Positions 37,022 through 44,439 of a DNA stretch of 64,000 bases are shown in pieces. Made by a program: the position numbers and the translations under genes. The stretch comes from Phaeobacter inhibens DSM 16374 (GTDB lineage: Bacteria > Pseudomonadota > Alphaproteobacteria > Rhodobacterales > Rhodobacteraceae), in assembly GCF_000473105.1 (NCBI RefSeq), contig NZ_KI421498.1, forward strand, positions 2,108,001-2,172,000, given 5' to 3'. The first letter of the stretch is position 1, and each line of letters starts with the position of its first letter. Below the pieces are notes generated by a model that did no database searches, was not told where the DNA came from, and worked only from the letters and a program-made list of their open reading frames with translations.

Positions 37022-38160
37022 AAATTCTGATTGCCGTAACGCATCTGTTGGGCACAGGACATCTGTCCCGTGCCCTGACACTGGGTCGCGCCTTCGCCGC
37101 TGCCGGGCATCGGGCCTACATTGTATCGGGCGGTGGCTCCGCACCCCACCTTGACCACAGCGGCGTTGATCTAATCCAGCTCCCCCCGCTACGCTCTGAC
37201 GGGGTGGCGTTTAACCGATTGCTGACACCAACCGGCGAGCAAGCTGACGATACCTATCTGAACAATCGTGTTGAGCAGCTCTGCGATACGCTTCGAGATA
37301 TCGAACCCGATATTCTGATCACCGAGTTATTTCCCTTTGGTCGGCGCAGCCTAAAGCACGAGTTTCTAGCACTTTTGGACCGGGCCACTAAGCTGTCCAA
37401 ACCACCCGTCGTTCTGGCATCAATACGCGACATTCTCGCACCACCTTCAAAACCCAAGAAGGCGCAGGATGCCGCCACAATTTTGACCTCACACTACGAC
37501 GGCGTGTTGGTTCATTCCGATCCGCAGGCCACCCGATTGGAGGCCTCATGGCCAGTTACAGCCGAGGTCTCGAAGAAGCTTCACTACACCGGTTACGTTG
37601 CTCCAGCTGCGCCGACCCCGCATCCTGAGGGTGTCGGCAAAGGCGAGATCCTTGTCAGCGCCGGTGGCGGCAGTGTTGGTTCTGCGCTTTATCAGGTTGC
37701 TGCGAAAGCTGCCAAATTACGACCCGCCCTGCGATGGCGCATCCTAGTAGGCGGTAGCAGTGCGGCCGAGGAAATCATGCGCCTGAAAGAACAGCACGGT
37801 GAAACCGCTGCCATTCTGGAGCCGGCGCGGCCAGATTTTCGTCAAATGCTTCATGGTGCTGCGGCCTCAGTCAGCATGTGCGGCTACAACACCGCACTGG
37901 ATTTGCTGCAGACGGGGGTGCCTGCGGTGATTGTTCCCTTTGATGCGGGCAACGAAGTTGAGCAATCTCTGCGTGCCGCCAGCCTTACCCCGCTTCACGG
38001 TATCACCTCCCTGTCTGCCGCCGATTTGACGCCGGAGGCGCTTTGCGCGGCATTGGACAACGTCATCGCCGCCCCTGCACGACCAACCGATGGCTTCCGG
38101 TTTGACGGCGCGGCCCGAACGGTAGAGATTGCCTGCAACTTGGCAAAGGAGCGTGCATGA
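37018..38160 (+). CDS. MurG-like predicted glycosyltransferase (cluster gene 5)
   Basis: 380-residue GT-B protein paralogous to cluster gene 1. Shared landmarks are the N-terminal HLLGTGHLSRALTLGRAF (compare TFGLGHLRRSRALA), the second-domain loop VSAGGGSVGSALY, and SMCGYNTALDLLQTGVPAVI (compare MGGYNTFCEVLSF). Two related but diverged enzymes in one cluster suggest successive or different sugar transfers. ATGA overlaps with both neighbours. Acceptor and donor unknown. Confidence 0.78.
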   Translation: MKILIAVTHLLGTGHLSRALTLGRAFAAAGHRAYIVSGGGSAPHLDHSGVDLIQLPPLRSDGVAFNRLLTPTGEQADDTYLNNRVEQLCDTLRDIEPDILITELFPFGRRSLKHEFLALLDRATKLSKPPVVLASIRDILAPPSKPKKAQDAATILTSHYDGVLVHSDPQATRLEASWPVTAEVSKKLHYTGYVAPAAPTPHPEGVGKGEILVSAGGGSVGSALYQVAAKAAKLRPALRWRILVGGSSAAEEIMRLKEQHGETAAILEPARPDFRQMLHGAAASVSMCGYNTALDLLQTGVPAVIVPFDAGNEVEQSLRAASLTPLHGITSLSAADLTPEALCAALDNVIAAPARPTDGFRFDGAARTVEIACNLAKERA

Positions 38161-38915
38161 CACCGGATTGGACCAGCTTGGACCGCGAGCTTTCTCGATG
38201 GCAGGACGATGGGCTGATCCTGCCAATCTGGTGGCGCGACGACGACGCTATTGCCCCCACGCCGCAGCTGGATCGACTGATTGAGCTGTCAGAGCGTCTG
38301 GCCCTGCCAGCCCATCTTGCGATCATTGCGCGGGATGCAACACCCGCCCTTGCGGACCGATTGGCGCAGGTGGACGCGCTGGTGCCTGTCGTGCATGGCT
38401 GGGCGCATGAAAACCACGCGAGCGCCGGTGACAAGAAGGCAGAATTTGGCACCCACCGTCCGATCGACGATGTGCTGGAAGACGCTGAGAATGCCTTGAC
38501 CCGGCTGCGTGGCCTACTGGGTGACCGGCTGCAACCAATGTTTGTCCCGCCCTGGAACCGGATAGATACCGATGTCGAACCTTGGCTCGCCGGGTTGGGC
38601 TACAGCGCCCTGTCGACCTTCACCCCACGCCGTCGGGCAAAAGCGGCACCAGGCCTCTGGCAGATCAACACCCATCTCGACCCAATTGACTGGAAGGGAT
38701 CATGCGGGCTTGTAGCGCCAACGCTGCTGCTATCACAGCTGGTGACACAGCTTGCCGCGCGTCGTAAGGGGCAAGCCGATGTTGCCGAACCCTATGGCAT
38801 CCTCACCCACCATCTGGTGCAGGATGATGCGACTTGGGGATTTTGCGAGGATGTGATGCGCCGCCTGCTGGATGGTCCGGGGCGCGCTTGGGTATTTGAT
38901 GAAAGGATTATCTGA
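38157..38915 (+). CDS. polysaccharide deacetylase-like protein (cluster gene 6)
   Basis: 252 residues with a NodB-like barrel pattern: an acidic motif WWRDDDA (Asp28-Asp30), the metal-binding H-x3-H in HGWAHENH (His80, His84), VPPWNR (about 141-146) and a late His in LTHHLVQDD. These are the five conserved regions of CE4 deacetylases, though no signal peptide is present, so the enzyme would act in the cytoplasm on a glycan intermediate. The missing secretion signal is unusual for peptidoglycan deacetylases. ATGA overlap with gene 5. Confidence 0.8.
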   Translation: MTPDWTSLDRELSRWQDDGLILPIWWRDDDAIAPTPQLDRLIELSERLALPAHLAIIARDATPALADRLAQVDALVPVVHGWAHENHASAGDKKAEFGTHRPIDDVLEDAENALTRLRGLLGDRLQPMFVPPWNRIDTDVEPWLAGLGYSALSTFTPRRRAKAAPGLWQINTHLDPIDWKGSCGLVAPTLLLSQLVTQLAARRKGQADVAEPYGILTHHLVQDDATWGFCEDVMRRLLDGPGRAWVFDERII

Positions 38916-39395
38916 ATGAGCCGCTTGGATTCCATGCTGCGCCGTCTGACCGCGCAGCGGGATGGGCTGAATTGGGCCGCAGAGCAGGTTCGCAACCTTG
39001 CCGGAGATGTGCTCGACATCGGTTTGGGCAATGGGCGTACCTATGACCACCTGCGCGAAACACTGCCGGACCGGCGGGTTCGCGTCATTGACCGGGTGTT
39101 GCAGTGCCACCCCTCCTGTGTGCCGCCAGAGGCTGATTTCTTGCAAGGTGAAGCCCGTCCGATGCTAGACAAGCTGGCGCAGGAAGGTAGCCCGATCATA
39201 TTAGCCCACTACGACCTTGGCTTTGGTGTGAAAGAAAAAGACGTCGCCGAAGCCGCTGCTCTATCCCCTGCGATTGCGGCTGTGATGGCACATGGAGGGA
39301 TCATCGTCTCTGGCCAGCCCCTCGTCGGCTTTGATGAGCTGGACTGCCCGCAAGGGATACCTTCTGGACGCTACCTTTTCTATCAGGTGAGATGA
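38916..39395 (+). CDS. small class I SAM-dependent methyltransferase (cluster gene 7, copy 2)
   Basis: 159 residues. The SAM motif I is VLDIGLGNGRTYDHLRE (about 31-47), followed by VRVIDRVLQCHP. Clearly paralogous to the gene at 21956-22465. It starts directly after the deacetylase stop (TGAATG) and is the last gene before the terminator. Probably an O- or N-methyl cap on the cluster product; substrate unknown. Confidence 0.78.
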   Translation: MSRLDSMLRRLTAQRDGLNWAAEQVRNLAGDVLDIGLGNGRTYDHLRETLPDRRVRVIDRVLQCHPSCVPPEADFLQGEARPMLDKLAQEGSPIILAHYDLGFGVKEKDVAEAAALSPAIAAVMAHGGIIVSGQPLVGFDELDCPQGIPSGRYLFYQVR

Positions 39396-39412
39396 AAACC
39401 CCGCGATGCTTG

Positions 39413-39448
39413 AAAAAATGCCCCGGAACAGTCCGGGGCATTTTTTTT
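39413..39448. terminator. strong bidirectional rho-independent terminator
   Basis: Perfect 10-bp stem ATGCCCCGGA / TCCGGGGCAT (39418-39427 and 39432-39441) with the 4-base loop ACAG, flanked by a run of A before and eight T after. It separates the glycosyltransferase cluster (plus) from the convergent phnM (minus) and can end both. Confidence 0.92.
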
Positions 39449-39469
39449 ATGGCATCTTACTTCTAGGGA

Positions 39470-40612
39470 TCAGGCGACGCGATTGCCACGTGACCAAACC
39501 GCACCCAGCGCTGGAACGCCCGCCCGCATCCGGAAGCGGATCAGATCCGCCCGCTTACCAATTTCGATACGCCCGCGATCCGTAAGATTGACCGCATCCG
39601 CCGGGGCCGAGGTGACCGTCGCCAGGCCGCGCGCGATATCCCCCCAGAGTTCGCCAAGCTGCGCTGCAGCCAGCAGCAAGGCCGCAGGCACATAGTCCGA
39701 GGACAATACATCGAGGAGTTCCAGCTGTGCCAGATCTTTGGCCGCGACATTGCCGGAATGCGACCCCCCCCGGATCAGGTTTGGTGCCCCCATCATTACC
39801 TTGATACCATGGTCATGACAGGCCCGCGCGGCCTCTATCGTGGTGGGAAATTCGGCCAAATGGATGCCGTGACCAGCGGACACCGTCACCTGTTCTGCGG
39901 TTGTATCATCATGACTTGCCAGAACCGCACCAAACCGGCGCGCCGCTTTCACCGCTTCTACCTCATGCAGATCACCGTATGTGTCGCGCATGCGTTTCAA
40001 CCCGGCAACATGCGCCTTGAAACCACCGTCATCAAAGCCGTGCTTGCCTTTAACATAGGCTTCCAGTTTCGACATGTCCCGGAATTGCCTCTGCCCCGGC
40101 GTATGGTCCATCAAGGAGACAAGGCCGACACGATCCGCGTCTCCAAATTCGTTTAGCTCATTCACAAGCGTCTCCGAACAGACTTCGGCGCGCAGATGCA
40201 GGAAATGACTAATTTTCAGTGCGTCCTGATCGCGCAGCTCAAGCAGCTCACTTGCAAGGCTACGGGCATATGCGCCGTAGCGGGCCTCCGCTGCCTTGAT
40301 GGACCCCACCCGCATAGCATCGAACACTGTGGTGATACCGGTGCCTGCCAGCTCAGCGTCATGAGCGATAATCGCTGCTGCGTGGGGCCAGTCTACCTTG
40401 GGGCGGGGTTGGATATGACGTTCCAAATTATCGGTGTGCAGTTCCACAAGACCGGGGCAAAGATAATCTCCGCCAAGATCAATAGCCCCCTTGGGAACGG
40501 ATGCGCCATCCGCGATGTCAGTGATCACCCCATCTGTCAGGGCAATGGAACCAACGCGGGTTTCACCGGGCAGGACAAGAGTGGCATTGGCAAGGATCAA
40601 AGGTTCTGTCAT
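39470..40612 (-). CDS. phnM: alpha-D-ribose 1-methylphosphonate 5-triphosphate diphosphatase
   Basis: 380-residue amidohydrolase-fold enzyme removing pyrophosphate from the nucleosidic phosphonate intermediate before C-P cleavage. The family signature CPGLVELHTDNLERHIQPRP (about residues 52-71) carries metal-binding His and Asp. A second conserved segment is LASHDDTT. It is the last of the minus-strand C-P lyase genes but is separated from phnN by the plus-strand DUF1045 gene, so it may use read-through transcription or its own promoter in the 52-base divergent gap. Confidence 0.93.
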   Translation of the reverse strand: MTEPLILANATLVLPGETRVGSIALTDGVITDIADGASVPKGAIDLGGDYLCPGLVELHTDNLERHIQPRPKVDWPHAAAIIAHDAELAGTGITTVFDAMRVGSIKAAEARYGAYARSLASELLELRDQDALKISHFLHLRAEVCSETLVNELNEFGDADRVGLVSLMDHTPGQRQFRDMSKLEAYVKGKHGFDDGGFKAHVAGLKRMRDTYGDLHEVEAVKAARRFGAVLASHDDTTAEQVTVSAGHGIHLAEFPTTIEAARACHDHGIKVMMGAPNLIRGGSHSGNVAAKDLAQLELLDVLSSDYVPAALLLAAAQLGELWGDIARGLATVTSAPADAVNLTDRGRIEIGKRADLIRFRMRAGVPALGAVWSRGNRVA

Positions 40613-40664
40613 CTGAATTTCACACGGTTTGAGCTATAGAACGGGCCACACTTAGGAGGCCATT

Positions 40665-41348
40665 GTGACAGTCACGCGATACGCGATCTATTATGTGCCG
40701 CCTGCAAAGGCGGAGTGGAGCCGGTTTGCATCCAGTTGGCTGGGCTGGGACGTGCATGAGGGGGCTCCGTTGGATCACCCCACCGGCACCGGCCTCGACG
40801 TCGCGGCCATCACCGATGTGCCGCGTAAATACGGGCTGCACGCGACCATAAAACCGCCGTTTCGGCTTGCGGAGGGCACAACATCTGACGCTCTGGCCGA
40901 GCGGTTTGCGCAGTTCGCCGCAGCGGCAAAGCCGGTGGCGCTGGACGGGCTGTCTCTGACCCGGCTTGGCCGTTTCCTCGCCCTGTGTCCGAGCGGGGAT
41001 CAACTGGGCCTGAACCGTCTTGCTTTTCATTGCGTCCGCGATCTGGATGAGTTTCGCGCGCGCCCCACACTCGATGAGCTGGAAAAACGGCGCACTGGTG
41101 GGTTGTCTTCTGCGCAGGAACAAGCGCTGGTAACATGGGGCTACCCTTACGTGGGCGACAGTTTCCGGTTCCACATCACCTTGAGTGGCAAGCGGCCCAA
41201 AGCGGAGCTGCCTGCCATAGAGGCTGTGCTGCGGGATCGATTGGTTCCCCAGCTGCCAACGCCTTTCGTCATTGGCGATCTTGCTTTGGTTGGCGAAGAT
41301 AGCGACGGGCGGTTTCACATGCTGCATCGTCATGCCCTTTCCGGCTGA
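40665..41348 (+). CDS. DUF1045 protein, probable 2H phosphoesterase of phosphonate metabolism
   Basis: 227 residues, GTG start with AGGAGG five bases upstream. Two H-x-T motifs, HAT (His59-Thr61) and HIT (His170-Thr172), spaced as in the 2H phosphoesterase superfamily (LigT/cyclic phosphodiesterase type), point to hydrolysis of a cyclic phosphodiester. It lies on the plus strand between phnM and phnN, overlapping the phnN end by 19 bases. The C-P lyase pathway makes 5-phosphoribosyl 1,2-cyclic phosphate, normally opened by PhnP, and phnP is not in this locus. A PhnP-like role is inference; the family is otherwise annotated only by association with phn genes. Confidence 0.82.
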   Translation: MTVTRYAIYYVPPAKAEWSRFASSWLGWDVHEGAPLDHPTGTGLDVAAITDVPRKYGLHATIKPPFRLAEGTTSDALAERFAQFAAAAKPVALDGLSLTRLGRFLALCPSGDQLGLNRLAFHCVRDLDEFRARPTLDELEKRRTGGLSSAQEQALVTWGYPYVGDSFRFHITLSGKRPKAELPAIEAVLRDRLVPQLPTPFVIGDLALVGEDSDGRFHMLHRHALSG

Positions 41349-41902
41349 AGCCAGGGCATCAGGGCAGTTTCCGCTGCCTTGATCGCCTCTTCCAGTTGGC
41401 CGCTGTTGTCGATGTCAAACACCTGCGACAGTCCGGCAGGCACCGGCGTTGACGCGCGGGCGAGCCTGCGCTCGACCTCGGCGCTGTCCTCACGCCCGCG
41501 CGCGCTGAGCCGTGCGGCAAGTGCTTCGGGCGCGGCGGTGACTGACAGAACGATCAACGTGCCGAAGGCCGCCTCAGCCTCTAGGAGTACCTTGCGTGAG
41601 AGATTCACAAGAACACCAGAGGCCCGATTGCGCAGCTCGTCAATATCTCGCGGAATCGCATAGCGTAACCCATGCGCTTGCCAATGCAGGGCAAAGCCTG
41701 GCGCGGAACAAAGCGTTGCAAACCGATCCTCAGTCACAGCATCGTAGTCCTCCCCGCCGAGTTCCGGCGCGCGGGTGATAATCCTGCGCTGCCTCACCAA
41801 TCCCGGTACGCGCTCTAGCAGCGCGTCCATCAGGCTGTCCTTGCCGACACCCGACGGGCCGACCACGGCGATCACCGGTGCCTTGGCCGGTTGCGTATTC
41901 AT
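41330..41902 (-). CDS. phnN: ribose 1,5-bisphosphate phosphokinase
   Basis: 190-residue P-loop kinase of the guanylate-kinase-like PhnN type, phosphorylating ribose 1,5-bisphosphate to PRPP, the last step linking phosphonate ribose to nucleotide synthesis. Walker A GPSGVGKDS is at residues 15-23, and RQRRIITRAPELGGEDY is the substrate-binding region typical of the family. It overlaps phnL by 4 bases; its 3' end overlaps the convergent DUF1045 gene. Confidence 0.92.
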   Translation of the reverse strand: MNTQPAKAPVIAVVGPSGVGKDSLMDALLERVPGLVRQRRIITRAPELGGEDYDAVTEDRFATLCSAPGFALHWQAHGLRYAIPRDIDELRNRASGVLVNLSRKVLLEAEAAFGTLIVLSVTAAPEALAARLSARGREDSAEVERRLARASTPVPAGLSQVFDIDNSGQLEEAIKAAETALMPWLQPERA

Positions 41903-42582
41903 GCTGCGGCCTTTGGTGTGAAGGCAGAAACATCGACAAAGCGATCACAGACCTGTTCGCGCGCGGCCTCATCATGGAAAATTCCGATGATGGCTGCCCC
42001 GCGCGCTTTCGCCTCTTCGATCAGGCTTAGAACCGTGGCGCGGTTTTGCGCATCAAGGCTCGCGGTCGGCTCATCCAACAACATCGCAGGATAAGTATGG
42101 GCAAAACCGCGCGCGATATTCACCCGCTGCTGTTCCCCGCCGGAAAACGTTGTCGGGCTGAGCTGCCAGAGGCGTTCTGGAATGTTCAGCCCAGCGAGCA
42201 GAGTTGCGGCGCGGTCGCGTGCAACTGCAAGATCGACCCCCACAGCCAAGAGCGGCTCTGCCACAACATCCAGTGTCGGCACCCTCGGCACCACCCGCAG
42301 AAACTGGCTCACATAGCCCAGCGTCTCGCGCCGCAGCGCCAGAATTTCGCGGGGCGCGGCCCTGGCGACATCAACCCCACCGATCATGACCTTGCCAGAT
42401 GCCGCCAGATAGTTCCCGTAGATCACCCGCATCAGGGTCGATTTCCCTGCTCCGGACGCGCCTGTGAGGCCAATACACTCCCCTGCCGCAACCGTCAGGC
42501 TCGCGCCTTCCATGACCGGAATGACCGCACCGCCTTGATTGTGAAGGGTGAAGCTCTTGCTCACGTTTTGAAGTTCAATCAT
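41899..42582 (-). CDS. phnL: C-P lyase ATP-binding subunit PhnL
   Basis: 227-residue ABC-type ATPase without transmembrane partner, part of the C-P lyase core machinery and needed for methylphosphonate transfer to the ribose. Walker A is GASGAGKST (about 39-47), signature FSGGEQQRVNIARG and Walker B MLLDEPTASLD; all are intact. It is 9 bases from phnK and overlaps phnN by 4 bases. Confidence 0.93.
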   Translation of the reverse strand: MIELQNVSKSFTLHNQGGAVIPVMEGASLTVAAGECIGLTGASGAGKSTLMRVIYGNYLAASGKVMIGGVDVARAAPREILALRRETLGYVSQFLRVVPRVPTLDVVAEPLLAVGVDLAVARDRAATLLAGLNIPERLWQLSPTTFSGGEQQRVNIARGFAHTYPAMLLDEPTASLDAQNRATVLSLIEEAKARGAAIIGIFHDEAAREQVCDRFVDVSAFTPKAAA

Positions 42583-42591
42583 CTCGGATCC

Positions 42592-43365
42592 TCAGACCTG
42601 AAGAACGCTGGAAACCAGCAATTGGGTGTAGGCGTGCTGCGGATCATCCAGCACCTGATCGGTCAGACCTGTCTCGACGACATGGCCGTCTTTCATGACC
42701 ATCAGCCGATCCGCCAGAAGCCGCACCACTGCGAGATCATGGGTTACAATAATGGCGCTCAGCCCCATCTCGCGCACCAGGCTGCGCAGCAAATCCAGCA
42801 GCCGCGCCTGTACCGAAACATCCAAGCCCCCCGTGGGCTCATCCATGAAGACCAGCCGTGGTCCGGTCACCAAATTTCGAGCGATCTGCAATCGTTGCTG
42901 CATGCCGCCGGAGAAGGAGGTGGGGCGATCATCAACGCGGCTTTCGGCGATCTCGACCCGCCCCAACCAATCCGCAGCATGGGAGCGGATGTTCCCGTAG
43001 TGACGATCCCCCACAGCCATCAGCCGCTCGCCGATGTTGCCGCCCGCCGAAACGGACATCCGCAAACCCTCACGCGCATGCTGGTGAACAAAGGCCCAAT
43101 CCGTACGCCCGAGCATGCGCCGTGCAGGTTCCGACATGGTGACCGTATCCACGGGCCCGTCTGTGCGGGTGTCGAAAATCACTTCGCCACGATCCGGCGT
43201 CAGATGCCCTGCCATACTGTTCAACAGGGTCGATTTCCCCGACCCGCTTTCACCAACAATGCCCATGACTTCGCCCGGATAAAGATCAAAGCTGACGTCA
43301 GTGCAGCCAATCCGCGCGCCATACATCTTGGCCAGGTTTTTTACTTGCAGCAGCGGTGTCATCAC
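42592..43365 (-). CDS. phnK: C-P lyase ATP-binding subunit PhnK
   Basis: 257-residue ABC ATPase that docks on the PhnGHIJ core complex. Walker A GESGSGKST, the signature FSGGMQQRLQIARNL and Walker B LVFMDEPTGGLD are intact. It resembles DppD-like ATPases, but its place between phnJ and phnL fixes the assignment. Overlaps phnJ by 4 bases. Confidence 0.93.
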   Translation of the reverse strand: MMTPLLQVKNLAKMYGARIGCTDVSFDLYPGEVMGIVGESGSGKSTLLNSMAGHLTPDRGEVIFDTRTDGPVDTVTMSEPARRMLGRTDWAFVHQHAREGLRMSVSAGGNIGERLMAVGDRHYGNIRSHAADWLGRVEIAESRVDDRPTSFSGGMQQRLQIARNLVTGPRLVFMDEPTGGLDVSVQARLLDLLRSLVREMGLSAIIVTHDLAVVRLLADRLMVMKDGHVVETGLTDQVLDDPQHAYTQLLVSSVLQV

Positions 43366-44219
43366 GCGGCCTCCTCACTCAGGCGGCCAATATGGCCAGC
43401 GTCACGCCGGGATCGGCAATAATCCGTGTCCGAGCAGACAAACATCCGGTTGCCCGCGTCGTCGAGGATCACCTCATCCAGATAGCTGTCCTCTGCCGCG
43501 CAGAGATCGCAGGGGTGATCCGCCTTGCTGGCTTCAAACGGATAGTCCTCAAAATCCAGAGAGACCACTTCGGTATAAGGGGGGACGGCATAGATGCGCT
43601 GTTCACGCCCCGCGCCAAACAGCTGGATCGCCGCCATGTTCATCTTGGGATTGTCGAATTTTGGAATGGGAGACGGATCCATGACATAGCGATCTGCAAC
43701 CTTCACCGGATAGGCGTAAGAGGTCGCGATGGCACCATGCTGGCTGATATCTTCATAAAGTTTCACGTGCATCAATCCGTATTCCTGCAAGCTGTGCATC
43801 TTGCGGGTTTCGGTTTCGCGCGGCTCAAGGAAGCGCAAGGGCTCCGGGATCGGCACCTGATAGACAAGGATTTGATCCTCACTCAGCTCCGCCTCCGGGA
43901 TGCGGTGACGGGTCTGGATGACACTCGCCTTTGCGGTTTGTTCGGTGGTGGCCACGCCCGCGGTGTTTTCGAAGAACTTCCGGATCGAGACCGCATTGGT
44001 GGTGTCATCTGCGCCCTGATCGATCACCTTCAGCGTGTCATCCGGTGTCAGCGTCGCGGCAGAGACCTGCACACCACCCGTGCCCCAGCCATAGGGCATC
44101 GGCATTTCGCGGCTGGCGAAAGGCACCTGATAGCCCGGTACCGCCAGCCCCTTTAGGATCGCCCTGCGGATCATCCGCTTGGTCTGTTCGTCGAGATATG
44201 CAAAGTTGTAGTCGGTCAT
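43362..44219 (-). CDS. phnJ: alpha-D-ribose 1-methylphosphonate 5-phosphate C-P lyase
   Basis: 285-residue radical-SAM catalytic subunit that breaks the carbon-phosphorus bond, releasing methane from methylphosphonate and forming the 1,2-cyclic phosphate. Four cysteines, Cys237, Cys240, Cys262 and Cys268, reproduce the C-x2-C-x21-C-x5-C spacing of E. coli PhnJ, and the glycine-radical site fits AVPGYQVPF (Gly29). The ATG at 44219 has GAGGGA upstream; longer in-frame starts reach into the intergenic gap. A 220-base gap to phnI holds a plus-strand small gene. Confidence 0.95.
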   Translation of the reverse strand: MTDYNFAYLDEQTKRMIRRAILKGLAVPGYQVPFASREMPMPYGWGTGGVQVSAATLTPDDTLKVIDQGADDTTNAVSIRKFFENTAGVATTEQTAKASVIQTRHRIPEAELSEDQILVYQVPIPEPLRFLEPRETETRKMHSLQEYGLMHVKLYEDISQHGAIATSYAYPVKVADRYVMDPSPIPKFDNPKMNMAAIQLFGAGREQRIYAVPPYTEVVSLDFEDYPFEASKADHPCDLCAAEDSYLDEVILDDAGNRMFVCSDTDYCRSRRDAGHIGRLSEEAA

Positions 44220-44257
44220 GACTTTTCCCTCACGGCCCGTATTTGGGAGCATTTGTT

Positions 44258-44437
44258 TTGCGGGAATTTTCCGTAACGACGCTCGTTTTGGTTGTGGTCG
44301 CAATACTGTTGGTCGTCAAACTGTTCCGTGTTCAACCGCTTAAGTCGCGACCAAGGAACGGCGGTTATGCTGGTGCCGAGGGGCAATACGATGGGGGAGA
44401 CCATGACTGTGGGGGAGGAGATGGCGGTTGCAACTGA
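44258..44437 (+). CDS. small single-span membrane protein with Gly/Asp/Cys-rich tail
   Basis: 59 codons on the plus strand, exactly filling the gap between the phnI stop and the phnJ start. The TTG at 44258 is preceded by GGGAG at about 8 bases. Residues about 4-24 (SVTTLVLVVVAILLVVKLF) form one strongly hydrophobic helix; the tail reads GGDHDCGGGDGGCN, resembling small Gly/Cys-rich membrane proteins seen in other bacteria. I cannot name it. Support is the helix, the ribosome-binding site and the fit to the gap; without a homologue search it stays tentative. Confidence 0.45.
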   Translation: MREFSVTTLVLVVVAILLVVKLFRVQPLKSRPRNGGYAGAEGQYDGGDHDCGGGDGGCN

Positions 44438-44439
44438 TG

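Noticed and set aside
42046-43422. 458-codon plus-strand open frame
   Set aside because: Antisense to phnL and phnK, whose ATPase motifs are intact; the frame shows His/Gln-rich shadow composition and no family signature.
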